Assembly (NCBI GenBank): GCA_029101345.1
Contig: JAQXQU010000017.1
Location: 1-64,000, forward strand
Direction: 5' to 3'
Length of the DNA: 64,000 bases
From: Erysipelotrichaceae bacterium
GTDB lineage: Bacteria > Bacillota_I > Bacilli_A > Erysipelotrichales > Erysipelotrichaceae
Part shown: one piece after another, positions 49,214 to 59,329 of the stretch
Layout of the letters: each line of letters begins with the position of its first letter
How positions within the stretch are numbered: the first letter of the stretch is position 1
Made by a program: the position numbers and the translations under genes
Notes under the pieces: generated by a model
What the model was told of the DNA's origin: nothing
What the model saw: the letters and a program-made list of their open reading frames with translations, nothing else
The model's database searches: none

Positions 49214-52200
49214 ATGAGTACACCATTGTATATAAGAAGTGTCTACAGCTTGTTATCAAGCATGTGCACTGTGGACAAAATTGCATATCGAGCCAGCAAG
49301 GAAGGCTATAAAGCGGTGGCATTGACTGATCACCATACGCTTTCTGGTGCCATGGCTTTTAAGAAGGCCTGTGAAAAGTACCAAATCAAACCAATCTATG
49401 GCCTTGAACTGGCGTTCAAGGATAACGAGCGCCTTCATAATATTCTGCTTTATGCCAGAAACGACAAAGGCTTTATCAATCTGATGAAGCTATCAACATT
49501 TGTTTCTTCAGGCGATAAGACATTCGTTGATGCCACAATCCTTAATGAATACGGCAAGGATCTTTTTGTTGTGCTATTGGCCGATGATTGTCCGCTAACT
49601 TATGTCATTGACCAGAATGGTGATGAGGATGAATGCTTTTCCAGAATGGAAGTGTTGTTTGGGAAGGGCTATTTGGTAGCACTATGTGATCATGACCATG
49701 CCATCAATTTCAAAAGAGATTTGAAGATAAAGAAACTGCTGAAACAAAGAGGTATCCATACCCTGGCTATCAATCGCACTTTCTATTTTGATAAGGGTGA
49801 TGAAGAAGATTATCTGATACTTGAATGCATCAGGGACAAGAAGACTGTTGATGATCCTTCCAACAGCAAGAAGCCAGGCCGCTATTTCTATTCAAAGAGC
49901 GAATTTGAAGAGAATTATGATAATGATGATCTGCATAATACTGATGTCTTGGCAGAAGCCTGCGATGTGAAGATGGATTTTAAGACTGAACTGCCAGTCT
50001 ATGAAAACAAATTTCAGGCACCAAGTGGCGATTATCTGGTAAGCCTTTGCAAGGCCGGTCTGAAGGCCAGACTTAAGGGCAGAACATCTTTGGAATATGA
50101 AAAACGTCTTGATTATGAATTGAGTGTTATTTTGAAAATGCATTTTGAGGACTATTTCCTCATCGTTTATGACTTTATTCTCTTTGCCAAGAAAAACGGC
50201 ATCATGGTTGGTCCAGGCCGAGGTTCAGCTGCTGGCTCACTGGTATCCTATTGTTTGGGCATTACCGATATTGATCCGATCCGTTATGGCTTGCTATTTG
50301 AAAGATTTCTAAATCCGGAAAGAGTATCCATGCCGGATATAGATACGGATTTTCCTGATGATCGCCGTGGTGAGCTTTTTGCCTATCTTGCTAGACGCTA
50401 TGGCAAAGACCATGTTGCTCATATCATCACCTTTGGCACCCTTAAGGCTAAACAGGTTATCAGGGATGTGGGTTCAGCACTAGGCTATCGGACAGCAGAA
50501 ATTGACGCCATCTGCAAAACCATTCCTTTCGCCTATGAATCATCATTAGCCAAGGCCTATGAATCATCACCTTTGTTTAGACAGAGAATAGAATCTGATG
50601 AGCGTTACCGCCGTCTATATAAAATCGCTCGAAAACTTGAGGGTTTCCCACGTAACCCTTCAACCCATGCTGCAGGGGTAGTGTTATCAAGAAAGCCTTT
50701 CAATGAAGTAATTCCTCTGGTTCATCAGAATGATGATATGGAATCAACCCAATATTCAGCAGAATATCTGGAAGAACTGGGACTTATCAAAATTGATATC
50801 CTTGGACTTAAGAATCTTGGCATCATCAAGGAAATAGTTGATGACATCAACATTGTTACGCCTTTTGACATCAGGAATATTCCACTTGATGATAGCAAAA
50901 CCTTCGATCTTATCTGCAATGTCGATACTTTAGGCATTTTCCAGCTTGAATCTGCAGGCATGCGCAATACAACCAGAAGCTTCAAGCCGCGAAGTCTTGA
51001 ACAGATTGGCGCTTTGATTGCTCTATTTAGACCTGGGCCAATGAAAAACATCCCACTGTTCATTGAAAACAAGAATCATCCTGAACGCATCAGATATCTG
51101 CATAAGGATCTGGAGGATATTCTAAAGGAGACTTATGGCGTCATAGTCTATCAGGAACAGATCATGATGATTGCACGCAAGATGGCTTCCTTTAGTTATG
51201 GCAAGGCCGATATCTTGCGAAAGGCGATGTCCAAGAAAAAGGCTGATATTCTGGAAGGCCTGAAAAATGAATTCGTTGCCGGTTGTCTAGCTAATGGCTA
51301 TAGTCGGGAAGTGACTGAAAATGTTTATGATCTCATATTGGAATTTGCAAATTATGGTTTCAACAAGTCCCATTCCATTGCTTATGGAACCATTGCCTAT
51401 CAGTTGGCATATCTTAAGGCCAATTATCCAGCCTATTTCTATAAGGCCTTGTTAAATGGCACGACAGGATCAGAATCCAAGACATATGAATATCTTTCAG
51501 AAGCCAGAAAGAGAAGGATTCCGATGTCAATCATGTCATTGAACCATTCGGGTACCAAGTGGATTGTCTACAATCGGGAACTTTTAATGCCGCTCGTGCT
51601 TTGCCGTGATGTTGGCCAGGTCTTGGCTATTAAGATAATCAAGGAAAGGGAAGAAAGAGGACCATTCAGGGATTATGTTGAGGCAGTTGTTCGTCTGAGC
51701 GGTTGTGGAGTAGACAAGAAGGCTATTGAAAATCTCATCTGTGCAGGGGCTTTTGATGAATTCAAGCATTCCCGCTTCACTATGACTTCTGCTTTAGGCA
51801 ATGTCCTTAAATATGCCGATGCCCATAAAGGTGAAATATCATTGATTGATGATGAAGATGATGCACCGCTGATAAAAGAGCTAAAGGATGATAAAATAAT
51901 AAGAGCCCAAAGGGAAAAGGAAGTCCTTGGTTTCTATTTCTCATTCAATCCGATGGATGCCATTCGCCAGCAATACAATATTGCCACTCCAAGTCTTGAG
52001 AATCTTGGCCAGTTTAGAGGAAATGTCAAAGGTTTTGGATTAATAACAAGAGTCAAGGACCATAAGACAAAAAAAGGTGAAATGATGGCCTTTGTGGATG
52101 TCAGTGATGAGACAGGCTCCCTTTCGCTTTCCATAATGCCTAATCTCTTGCAAGCACATTTAGGAGAGATTGCCAAGGATCGCTATATCTATTTTGAGGG

Positions 52201-52252
52201 CAAGGTGGATCGTGATAACTCATGCTTGCCAAGAATGATAAAAGTATATTAG
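49214..52252 (+). CDS. dnaE: DNA polymerase III alpha subunit, DnaE type
   Basis: PHP-like N-terminus; GPGRGSAAGSLVSYCLGITDIDPIRYGLLFERFLNPERVSMPDIDTDFPDDRR; FNKSHSIAYG; C-terminal OB-like region. Confidence 0.97.
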   Translation: MSTPLYIRSVYSLLSSMCTVDKIAYRASKEGYKAVALTDHHTLSGAMAFKKACEKYQIKPIYGLELAFKDNERLHNILLYARNDKGFINLMKLSTFVSSGDKTFVDATILNEYGKDLFVVLLADDCPLTYVIDQNGDEDECFSRMEVLFGKGYLVALCDHDHAINFKRDLKIKKLLKQRGIHTLAINRTFYFDKGDEEDYLILECIRDKKTVDDPSNSKKPGRYFYSKSEFEENYDNDDLHNTDVLAEACDVKMDFKTELPVYENKFQAPSGDYLVSLCKAGLKARLKGRTSLEYEKRLDYELSVILKMHFEDYFLIVYDFILFAKKNGIMVGPGRGSAAGSLVSYCLGITDIDPIRYGLLFERFLNPERVSMPDIDTDFPDDRRGELFAYLARRYGKDHVAHIITFGTLKAKQVIRDVGSALGYRTAEIDAICKTIPFAYESSLAKAYESSPLFRQRIESDERYRRLYKIARKLEGFPRNPSTHAAGVVLSRKPFNEVIPLVHQNDDMESTQYSAEYLEELGLIKIDILGLKNLGIIKEIVDDINIVTPFDIRNIPLDDSKTFDLICNVDTLGIFQLESAGMRNTTRSFKPRSLEQIGALIALFRPGPMKNIPLFIENKNHPERIRYLHKDLEDILKETYGVIVYQEQIMMIARKMASFSYGKADILRKAMSKKKADILEGLKNEFVAGCLANGYSREVTENVYDLILEFANYGFNKSHSIAYGTIAYQLAYLKANYPAYFYKALLNGTTGSESKTYEYLSEARKRRIPMSIMSLNHSGTKWIVYNRELLMPLVLCRDVGQVLAIKIIKEREERGPFRDYVEAVVRLSGCGVDKKAIENLICAGAFDEFKHSRFTMTSALGNVLKYADAHKGEISLIDDEDDAPLIKELKDDKIIRAQREKEVLGFYFSFNPMDAIRQQYNIATPSLENLGQFRGNVKGFGLITRVKDHKTKKGEMMAFVDVSDETGSLSLSIMPNLLQAHLGEIAKDRYIYFEGKVDRDNSCLPRMIKVY

Positions 52253-52261
52253 GAGGAGCAG

Positions 52262-52924
52262 ATGATTAGAATACTGATAGTTGATGATGAAGTAAAAATC
52301 AGAGAAGTAGTTAAAGTCTATGCCAAGGCTTCAGGTTATGAATGTGATGAGGCATGCAATGGCGCTATGGCCATTGAAAAGGCTAAGAACAATGATTACG
52401 ACTGCATCATTCTTGATATCATGATGCCAGAACTTGATGGTTTTACTGCTTGCAAGCGCATTAAGGAAATCAAGGATGTACCTATTATCATGCTCAGTGC
52501 CAGACAGGAAGAAGATGACAAGCTCTTCTCTTTTGATCTCGGTGTCGATGATTATGTGACCAAGCCGTTCTCACCAAAGGAACTGATGGCCAGGATCAAG
52601 GTAGTCTGCGAAAGAAGAAAGAAGAATACCAATGAGCGTTATGTCTTTGATACTTTGGTTATTGATGTCTCAGCTCGTGATGTTTTCATTGATGGTGAGA
52701 AGGTCATGTTAACACCAAAGGAAATGGATCTTCTGATTTATCTTGTGGAAAACAGGAATATCGCTTTGGATCGTGAAAAGGTCTTATCTGCAGTCTGGGA
52801 TATTGACTATTATGGAGATGATCGGACAGTTGACACCCATATTAAAATGCTAAGAAGAAATCTTGGCAGATATCGTGATTGCATTGTTACAGTAAGGGGA
52901 ACTGGCTATAAATTTGAAATTTGA
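52262..52924 (+). CDS. OmpR-family response regulator
   Basis: VDDEVKIREVV; IILDIMMPELDGF; GVDDYVTKPFSPKEL; wHTH with RTVDTHIKMLRRNL. Confidence 0.96.
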   Translation: MIRILIVDDEVKIREVVKVYAKASGYECDEACNGAMAIEKAKNNDYDCIILDIMMPELDGFTACKRIKEIKDVPIIMLSARQEEDDKLFSFDLGVDDYVTKPFSPKELMARIKVVCERRKKNTNERYVFDTLVIDVSARDVFIDGEKVMLTPKEMDLLIYLVENRNIALDREKVLSAVWDIDYYGDDRTVDTHIKMLRRNLGRYRDCIVTVRGTGYKFEI

Positions 52925-54371
52925 CTTCAAGGGCATTAGATTCAATGTCTGGCTTTATTTCTTTGGCATGTCCGCAACCATCCTAGTAATGCTAGGACTT
53001 TTGCTGGTTCTGTTAATCAAGCCCTACTATCGATCAAATCGCATTGATGTCATTAACAATATGTCCATGACCATTGAATCGACAATTCTCAAGGATAATG
53101 TCAGTGCCAAGGACATTGAAAGCACATCAAAGCTTGCGATTGGCAATAATGTCTGTGCTTTGATCTTCAATGAGAATGGCAATATCGTCTATGAATCCGA
53201 TGCCATTGGCCAAATGTGTCTGCTTGATGATGAAGTAAGCTTTGGCGGCATTGAACTTGTTGTCCTGGATGACGCAAATCTTGTCATTGATGTCTTGAAA
53301 AAGAATACAACCATCTCGGAGACAGTACCAAGCAATCTGACTGATGTTGATATGCTGCTATATGGAAAAATGATCAGAACCAAGATGGCTAACTACTATC
53401 TGGTCATTAACACAGCTTTGGAACCGGCAGAGTCCTTTGTTGACTACTTCCTGGGACGTTTCTTTTTTCTATCATTTGGTGTAGCTTTATTTGCCTTTTT
53501 CATGGCCTTGATCTTTTCAATGCGCATAACTTCGCCAATCATCAAGATGAAGAAGGAAACCAACAAGCTGGCAACTGGTGCTTATGATGTTGATTTCAAT
53601 GTTGATTCCTTTACAGAGATCAACGAACTGGCATCATCATTGGATGTTGCGACCAAGCAGCTTTCCAAGGTTGATGAACTGCGAAAGGAACTGATTGCCA
53701 ATATGTCCCATGACATCAAGACACCACTTACAATGATCAAGGCCTATGCTGAAATGATCAGGGATATCACTGGTGATGATGCTGAAATGCGAAATGACAA
53801 TCTTGATGTCATTCTGAAGGAAACTGACTATCTTAATCGTCTAGTGACCGATATGGCCGAGCTTTCAAAGCTGCAATCGGGCAATATCGAATTGACAAAG
53901 TCCAACTTTGATTTGAAGAACAGTGTAGAGGAAGTCTCAGAACTTTTGGAAAACGCATTAAGAGACAAGAATCTTGACTTGAAATTGGATTTGATGGAAG
54001 CGGTCATTTATGCAGATGAAATCAAGATTTCCCAAGTCATCTACAATTATCTGTCCAATGCCATCAAGCATTCCTATGAAAATGGCATAATTGAGATTTC
54101 AATAAGGGCTGATGAAAACATGGCAAGACTTGAAGTCAAAGATCATGGCGAAGGAATCAAGGAAGAAGCACTGCCATATATTTGGGACCGTTATTATAAG
54201 ATAGACAAGGGTTTTAATCGCAGCCTCAATTCAACAGGTTTGGGGTTATCCATTGTCAAAGGCATTTTGGAAAGACATGATGCCAAATATGGTGTCATTT
54301 CCAAAGAAGGTGCAGGTTCAACTTTCTTCTTTGAATTATCAAGAGACTATGAGGACTATGATGATGAGTAA
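52914..54371 (+). CDS. Sensor histidine kinase (HAMP-HisKA-HATPase)
   Basis: TTG start; two TMs; ANMSHDIKTPLTMIKAYAEM; NYLSNAIKHS; STGLGLSIVKGILERH. Confidence 0.96.
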   Translation: MKFDFKGIRFNVWLYFFGMSATILVMLGLLLVLLIKPYYRSNRIDVINNMSMTIESTILKDNVSAKDIESTSKLAIGNNVCALIFNENGNIVYESDAIGQMCLLDDEVSFGGIELVVLDDANLVIDVLKKNTTISETVPSNLTDVDMLLYGKMIRTKMANYYLVINTALEPAESFVDYFLGRFFFLSFGVALFAFFMALIFSMRITSPIIKMKKETNKLATGAYDVDFNVDSFTEINELASSLDVATKQLSKVDELRKELIANMSHDIKTPLTMIKAYAEMIRDITGDDAEMRNDNLDVILKETDYLNRLVTDMAELSKLQSGNIELTKSNFDLKNSVEEVSELLENALRDKNLDLKLDLMEAVIYADEIKISQVIYNYLSNAIKHSYENGIIEISIRADENMARLEVKDHGEGIKEEALPYIWDRYYKIDKGFNRSLNSTGLGLSIVKGILERHDAKYGVISKEGAGSTFFFELSRDYEDYDDE

Positions 54372-55026
54372 GGACTATTTGAAATTTACTGACTACTTGA
54401 TTGATCAAGATGATGAATATCTAAAAGTCAATTCCGACACTGTCATTCTTGGTATGAGCATGGACTCCCTTAAAAACAAGACATTGCTTGATATTGGGAC
54501 CAATACAGGTGCTTTGTTGCTCTATGGTCTAAAAAAAGGTGCCAGCAAGCTGATTGGTGTTGATATTCAGGAAGGACCATTGCGGATTGCAAAAGGCAAT
54601 CTTGAGCGTTATCATGCCAATTTTGAGCTGATCAGGGATGATATCAAAAATATTGACAATATCAAAGCTGACGCCATTGTCTGCAATCCTCCATATTTTG
54701 AAATGAACAATGTGACCCCTGATGAGAAATTCAAAACCGCTATGTTTGAGGAGTCCTTGAGGCTGGATGATCTTTTCCATAGCTATCGGCGTCTTTTGAA
54801 GGATAACGGTGAAATATATATGATCTATCCTGCTGATCGTTATCATGAACTATATTACATGTGCTTGAAATACAAGTTAAAAATCATGAAAATGCGTTTT
54901 GTCCATGACACAAACAAGGAATATGCCTTGCGTGTTGTATTGAAGATGAAGATTGGCAAGATGACAAAAGTACGTATTTATCGGCCAATTATGATTGATA
55001 AAGGAGATTTCAAATGGGAAGCATAG
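54361..55026 (+). CDS. TrmN6-like tRNA (adenine-N6)-methyltransferase family
   Basis: LLDIGTNTGALLLYGLKKGASKLIGVDIQ; DAIVCNPPYFEMN; start trimmed from 54253, which overlaps the HK. Confidence 0.88.
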   Translation: MMSKDYLKFTDYLIDQDDEYLKVNSDTVILGMSMDSLKNKTLLDIGTNTGALLLYGLKKGASKLIGVDIQEGPLRIAKGNLERYHANFELIRDDIKNIDNIKADAIVCNPPYFEMNNVTPDEKFKTAMFEESLRLDDLFHSYRRLLKDNGEIYMIYPADRYHELYYMCLKYKLKIMKMRFVHDTNKEYALRVVLKMKIGKMTKVRIYRPIMIDKGDFKWEA

Positions 55027-55496
55027 AGGAAAAACTCACATTGTTGGCAAAGATTGCCAAGACTTTCGAAGATAAGGGCATCCACTATGCCATCGGCGCT
55101 TCCTGCATGCTATATCTTCGAGGAATTGTGGATGATTTCAATGATCTTGATATTATGACAACGGTAAAGGACAGCGAGAAGGCCGCTGCCATTCTCCTGG
55201 AGATGGGTGAAGAGATTCGGGTTATAAGCAATAATGGTTTTGCGTCAAGACATTTCCATCGTTTTGTTGTTGATAATATCAGAGTTGATCTTCTTGGTGA
55301 TTTCATTATTGTCAACAATGGTGTTCAATATGATGTTTCATACAAGAAGCTCAGCAGTGAATATGCTACTGTCAAAGGTACAAGGGTCATCATTGATGAA
55401 CTTCCTGCCTGGGCTATGATCTATGATCTCATGGGAAGATACGAGAAGGCCAGAATCATCAGGGAATACCTTGAAAAGAATTTTCAAAAAATGTAA
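55014..55496 (+). CDS. Nucleotidyltransferase-like protein
   Basis: GIHYAIGASCMLYLRGIVDDFNDLDIMTT resembles the NTase fold active-site region. Confidence 0.6.
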   Translation: MGSIEEKLTLLAKIAKTFEDKGIHYAIGASCMLYLRGIVDDFNDLDIMTTVKDSEKAAAILLEMGEEIRVISNNGFASRHFHRFVVDNIRVDLLGDFIIVNNGVQYDVSYKKLSSEYATVKGTRVIIDELPAWAMIYDLMGRYEKARIIREYLEKNFQKM

Positions 55497-55511
55497 AAAT
55501 GAAAAAGATAG

Positions 55512-55541
55512 TTGACTAGCAACTATTGTTGTGTTTATAAT
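55512..55541 (+). promoter_or_regulatory. Sigma-A-type promoter for the lysine riboswitch transcript
   Basis: TTGACT - 18 nt - TATAAT. Confidence 0.75.
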
Positions 55542-55552
55542 GAAACACGTAA

Positions 55553-55732
55553 AAATCATGTATAGAGGTTGCGGTGCAAATGAGTACTTTTCGGAGCCGA
55601 CGGGCAATGAAGAAAAGGAAAGGTAATCACCGCCGAACATCTGCTGTTGGTAAGTGGCAGGTGTGGGGTTAATGGAAATACTGTTAACACTCCTTCTTAT
55701 GAAGAGGCGCTATTACACTTGAGGATTGATTA
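55553..55732 (+). ncRNA. Lysine riboswitch (L-box)
   Basis: Conserved blocks AGAGGtTGC..gAGTA..GGAaAGGtaatCACCGCCGAA..CTGttGG..GTTAAC..GAGGCGCTAT, followed by a terminator and a polar amino-acid ABC transporter. Confidence 0.9.
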
Positions 55733-55735
55733 TTG

Positions 55736-55765
55736 ATCGCATGTGTATAGCACATGCGATTTTTT
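55736..55765 (+). terminator. Riboswitch expression-platform terminator
   Basis: ATCGCATGTGtatagCACATGCGATTTTTT. Confidence 0.9.
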
Positions 55766-55783
55766 ACTGATAGAAAGAGGATT

Positions 55784-56605
55784 ATGGAAATGAGAAGAAT
55801 TGTTGCTTGCCTACTTGTTCTGCTATTGCTGGTAGGATGCGGATCTAACACAACTGAACAAAAAGATGAATCAAATGTATTGCGTGTTGGCATGGAGTGC
55901 GACTATGCACCATTCAATTGGTCAACAGTAGAAGCTGGTGAATTCAGCCAGCCTTTGAATGAAGTTGACTACTGTGATGGCTATGATGTTGTCATGGCTA
56001 CAAGAATTGCTGATGAATTAGGCATGGAAGTCCAGATTGTCAAGTTAGAATGGGATGCACTGATTCCTGCCCTTACCAATGGAGAAATTGATCTGATTAT
56101 TGCCGGCATGACTGATACCCCATTAAGAAGAGAATCGGGCGTTGCTTTTACAACTCCATACTATGAATCACAGATGACAGTCATTGTCAAAGCCGATAGT
56201 GATCTAGTAAACATCACTGATATTCAGGAACTATCCGGACGCATTGTTGAAGGTCAGCTGGGTACAACTTATGATGAAGTCATTGACCAGATCAATGGTG
56301 TCATTCATGCTGATGCAAAAGAAGCTTATCCAGCTATGATTCCGGATTTGCAATACGGCATTGTTGATGCCATTACTGCCGAGCTTCCTGTTGCCATAGG
56401 CATCTGTTCGGCAAATCCTGATTTGGCTTATGTAACATTTGCTGAAGGAAAGGGCTTCGTGGTTGATACATCTGTATCAATTGGTGTTGATGCGCGTAAT
56501 GAAGAACTTCTGAACAAGGTTCAAGGTGTTCTGGATGGCATCTCTGAAGACGAAAGACTTCAAATCATGTTAGCAGCTACTGACCGTCAGCCAGCTAACG
56601 ACTAA
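55784..56605 (+). CDS. Amino-acid ABC transporter substrate-binding lipoprotein (probable lysine)
   Basis: Lipobox LLLVGC; LRVGMECDYAPFNW; GYDVVMATRIADELGMEVQIV; riboswitch upstream; start trimmed from 55754, which lies in the terminator hairpin. Confidence 0.93.
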   Translation: MEMRRIVACLLVLLLLVGCGSNTTEQKDESNVLRVGMECDYAPFNWSTVEAGEFSQPLNEVDYCDGYDVVMATRIADELGMEVQIVKLEWDALIPALTNGEIDLIIAGMTDTPLRRESGVAFTTPYYESQMTVIVKADSDLVNITDIQELSGRIVEGQLGTTYDEVIDQINGVIHADAKEAYPAMIPDLQYGIVDAITAELPVAIGICSANPDLAYVTFAEGKGFVVDTSVSIGVDARNEELLNKVQGVLDGISEDERLQIMLAATDRQPAND

Positions 56606-56670
56606 TCGCATTATAATAATTCAGATGAGCTCTACTTTGCTGTAGAGCTCACTTTTACAGGAGGATTAAC

Positions 56671-57447
56671 ATGTCGCTGATAAAATGCTGGGAAATATTC
56701 ATTAAGTTCCTGCCTAGCTTTCTGTTAGGTGTCAGGACAACATTGCTGGTGGCTTTGATTGGCACAATCTGCGGGTTGCTTTTAGGCTTGCTGGTTGGTG
56801 GACTGAAGGCAATGAAAACTGATGTCAATGCACCATTTGCAGTCAAGCTGATCAAGAAGGCCTATGATCTGCTAGCAACTGTCTATATTGAGGTCTTTCG
56901 CGGTACACCTATGATGGTTCAGGCTGTCTTTATCTACTATCTTGTCTATTCCAATATCTTCAAATGGGACAAGCTGGTAGCTGCCTTGTTCATTCTTTCC
57001 ATCAATACCGGTGCCTATATGTCTGAAATCATCCGTGGTGGCATCCAGTCGGTTGACAAGGGGCAGACGGAAGCTGCTAGGGCGTTGGGTTTGAGCAATT
57101 GGCAAACCATGATGAATGTCATTCTGCCTCAGGCTATCAAGAACTGCTTCCCGGCAATTGGCAACGAATTTGTCGTCAATATCAAGGATTCTTCAGTCTT
57201 GATGATCATTTCCATCACTGAGCTGATGTTCCAATCCAAATCGGTGGCAGGTACTACTTACCGCTTTACCGAAACCTATTTTGTAACGGCCTGCATCTAT
57301 CTGTTCATGACTACTATTACTTCAATTATTCTTCGCATGATCGAGAAGAAGATGAACAATGCCAATATATCCATTCCTCAATCCCAGACTGTTCCGGCAG
57401 TTATGAATCTCTCTACGCAAAAGGAGGTTGAACATGTCGCTGATTAG
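56671..57447 (+). CDS. Amino-acid ABC transporter permease
   Basis: [34 protein letters not shown]-type EAA region; [28 protein letters not shown]. Confidence 0.95.
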   Translation: MSLIKCWEIFIKFLPSFLLGVRTTLLVALIGTICGLLLGLLVGGLKAMKTDVNAPFAVKLIKKAYDLLATVYIEVFRGTPMMVQAVFIYYLVYSNIFKWDKLVAALFILSINTGAYMSEIIRGGIQSVDKGQTEAARALGLSNWQTMMNVILPQAIKNCFPAIGNEFVVNIKDSSVLMIISITELMFQSKSVAGTTYRFTETYFVTACIYLFMTTITSIILRMIEKKMNNANISIPQSQTVPAVMNLSTQKEVEHVAD

Positions 57448-58168
57448 CATTAGAAATGTTTCCAAATCTTTTGACAAGCTTGAAGTGCTCAAGGGCATCT
57501 CCTTTGATGTTGAAGAAGGAGAGGTTGTCTGCCTGATTGGACCTTCTGGTTCTGGCAAATCAACACTGTTACGGTGCATTAATATGCTGGAAACCATCGA
57601 TGATGGTGAGATTGAAGTTATGGGCGAAAATATCCATCATCTTAGGGATATCAATCATTATCGGCAAAGAGTTGGCATGGTCTTCCAGCAATTCAACCTC
57701 TTCAATAATATGAACACCCTTGACAACTGCATGCTTGCCCAGCTCAAGGTTCTCAAGAGAAACAAGGAAGAAGCTAAGCGAATTGCCATTGAGAATCTCA
57801 ACAAGGTCGGATTGGGTGATTTCATCTATGCCTTGCCTTCAACTTTATCGGGTGGCCAGAAGCAGCGTGTCGCCATCGCCAGAGCACTTTGCATGGATCC
57901 CGAGATTCTGCTGTTTGATGAACCGACCAGTGCTTTAGATCCGGAAATGGTTGGCGAAGTATTGAATGTTATGAAACAATTGGCCAAGGCAGGACTTACA
58001 ATGATGGTAGTTACTCATGAAATGGGCTTTGCCAAAGATGTTGCCAGCAAGGTTGTCTTTATGGATGATGGGGTAGTTTGTGAAGAAGGAACACCTGAAG
58101 AGATCTTCAATCATCCAAAAAGCGATAGAACAAAGACCTTCCTCTCAAGAGTCATCAATAGGAACTAG
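57428..58168 (+). CDS. Amino-acid ABC transporter ATP-binding protein
   Basis: [53 protein letters not shown]. Confidence 0.97.
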   Translation: MNMSLISIRNVSKSFDKLEVLKGISFDVEEGEVVCLIGPSGSGKSTLLRCINMLETIDDGEIEVMGENIHHLRDINHYRQRVGMVFQQFNLFNNMNTLDNCMLAQLKVLKRNKEEAKRIAIENLNKVGLGDFIYALPSTLSGGQKQRVAIARALCMDPEILLFDEPTSALDPEMVGEVLNVMKQLAKAGLTMMVVTHEMGFAKDVASKVVFMDDGVVCEEGTPEEIFNHPKSDRTKTFLSRVINRN

Positions 58169-58193
58169 ACCATCACTGATGGTCTTTTTCATG
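58167..58193 (+). terminator. Rho-independent terminator
   Basis: AGACCATCactGATGGTCTTTTTC. Confidence 0.85.
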
Positions 58194-58279
58194 CTGGGAT
58201 GATGGTAAATAAAAATGTCTTAATCAATGATAAAATAGCGTTGAAATGACAATCGCCCTATGATAATATATTTGTGTTG

Positions 58280-58350
58280 TAGTCCCTTCTTTGGGATTTC
58301 AACCGCACAGAAAAGGCTTAAAGCATTGCTGCCTTAATGGCGAGTCTATT
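58280..58350 (+). ncRNA. Ribosomal protein L21 leader (cis-regulatory RNA)
   Basis: AACCGCACAGAAAAGGCTTAAAGCATTGCTGCCTTAATGGCGAGTC just upstream of rplU. Confidence 0.75.
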
Positions 58351-58373
58351 TATTTTAAGAAGGAGGTGCAATC

Positions 58374-58682
58374 ATGTACGCTATTATCGAAACTGGCGGT
58401 AAGCAGTTAAAAGTTGAAGAAGGTCAGGAAATCTTCGTTGAAAAGCTTGATGTAAATGAAGGCGAAACTTACACTTTTGACAAAGTAGTTGCAGTTGAAA
58501 ATGGTGGACTGACATTAGGTACTCCTTACGTTGAGGGAGCAAAGGTTACTTGTAAAGTAGTCAAGCACGGCAAGGACAAGAAGATTATCATCTTCAAGTA
58601 CAAGGCTAAGAAAGGCTCAACTAGACGTAAGCAGGGTCATCGTCAGCCATATACTAAGCTGACTGTTGAAAAGATCGCTTAA
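58374..58682 (+). CDS. rplU: 50S ribosomal protein L21
   Basis: [48 protein letters not shown]. Confidence 0.98.
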   Translation: MYAIIETGGKQLKVEEGQEIFVEKLDVNEGETYTFDKVVAVENGGLTLGTPYVEGAKVTCKVVKHGKDKKIIIFKYKAKKGSTRRKQGHRQPYTKLTVEKIA

Positions 58683-58996
58683 TGATTAAAGCTTTCTACG
58701 GACTTGAGGGTAACAGATACCAATATCTAAGCGTCAAAGGACATGCTGATTATCAGCAACATGGCCGGGACTTGGTATGTGCCTCAGTCAGTTCAATCAT
58801 GTTCGGTTTCATGAATGCAATTGATGAAACCGGTGAAGATGTTGAAATCAGTGATTTGGGTAACCAGATCATCATATCTTCAAGAAGTGAGAGTGAAGTA
58901 ATTCAGAATTACTTCAGTCTTGTAATCACTCAGCTGAAGACAATTGAATCGTCCTTTGGCGAGTATCTTAAAGTAGAAAGGAAGAACAACATATGA
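58682..58996 (+). CDS. prp: Ribosomal-processing cysteine protease Prp (YsxB)
   Basis: [30 protein letters not shown]; located between L21 and L27. Confidence 0.95.
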   Translation: MIKAFYGLEGNRYQYLSVKGHADYQQHGRDLVCASVSSIMFGFMNAIDETGEDVEISDLGNQIIISSRSESEVIQNYFSLVITQLKTIESSFGEYLKVERKNNI

Positions 58997-59277
58997 AATA
59001 TGTATTAGATATTCAGTACTTCGCTTCTAAGAAGGGTGTTAGTTCGACTAAGAACGGTCGTGATTCTCATTCAAAGCGCTTAGGTGCAAAGTTGGCTGAT
59101 GGTCAGTTCGCAACTGCTGGATCTATCATTTACCGTCAGAGAGGAACAAAGATTCATCCTGGCACAAATGTTGGTAAGGGTGGAGATGATACTTTGTTCT
59201 GTCTTGTTGATGGTGTTGTCAAATATGAACATCTAGGCAAGGATCGCAAGAAAGTATCTGTATATCCTGTAGCTTAA
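58993..59277 (+). CDS. rpmA: 50S ribosomal protein L27 with cleavable N-terminal extension
   Basis: [38 protein letters not shown]. Confidence 0.98.
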   Translation: MKYVLDIQYFASKKGVSSTKNGRDSHSKRLGAKLADGQFATAGSIIYRQRGTKIHPGTNVGKGGDDTLFCLVDGVVKYEHLGKDRKKVSVYPVA

Positions 59278-59283
59278 TGAGCA

Positions 59284-59314
59284 CAAAAGCCCTTATTATG
59301 GGGCTTTTTCTTTT
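59284..59314 (+). terminator. Rho-independent terminator
   Basis: AAAAGCCCttattatGGGGCTTTTTCTTTT. Confidence 0.8.
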
Positions 59315-59329
59315 GAAAAGAGGTGCAAG

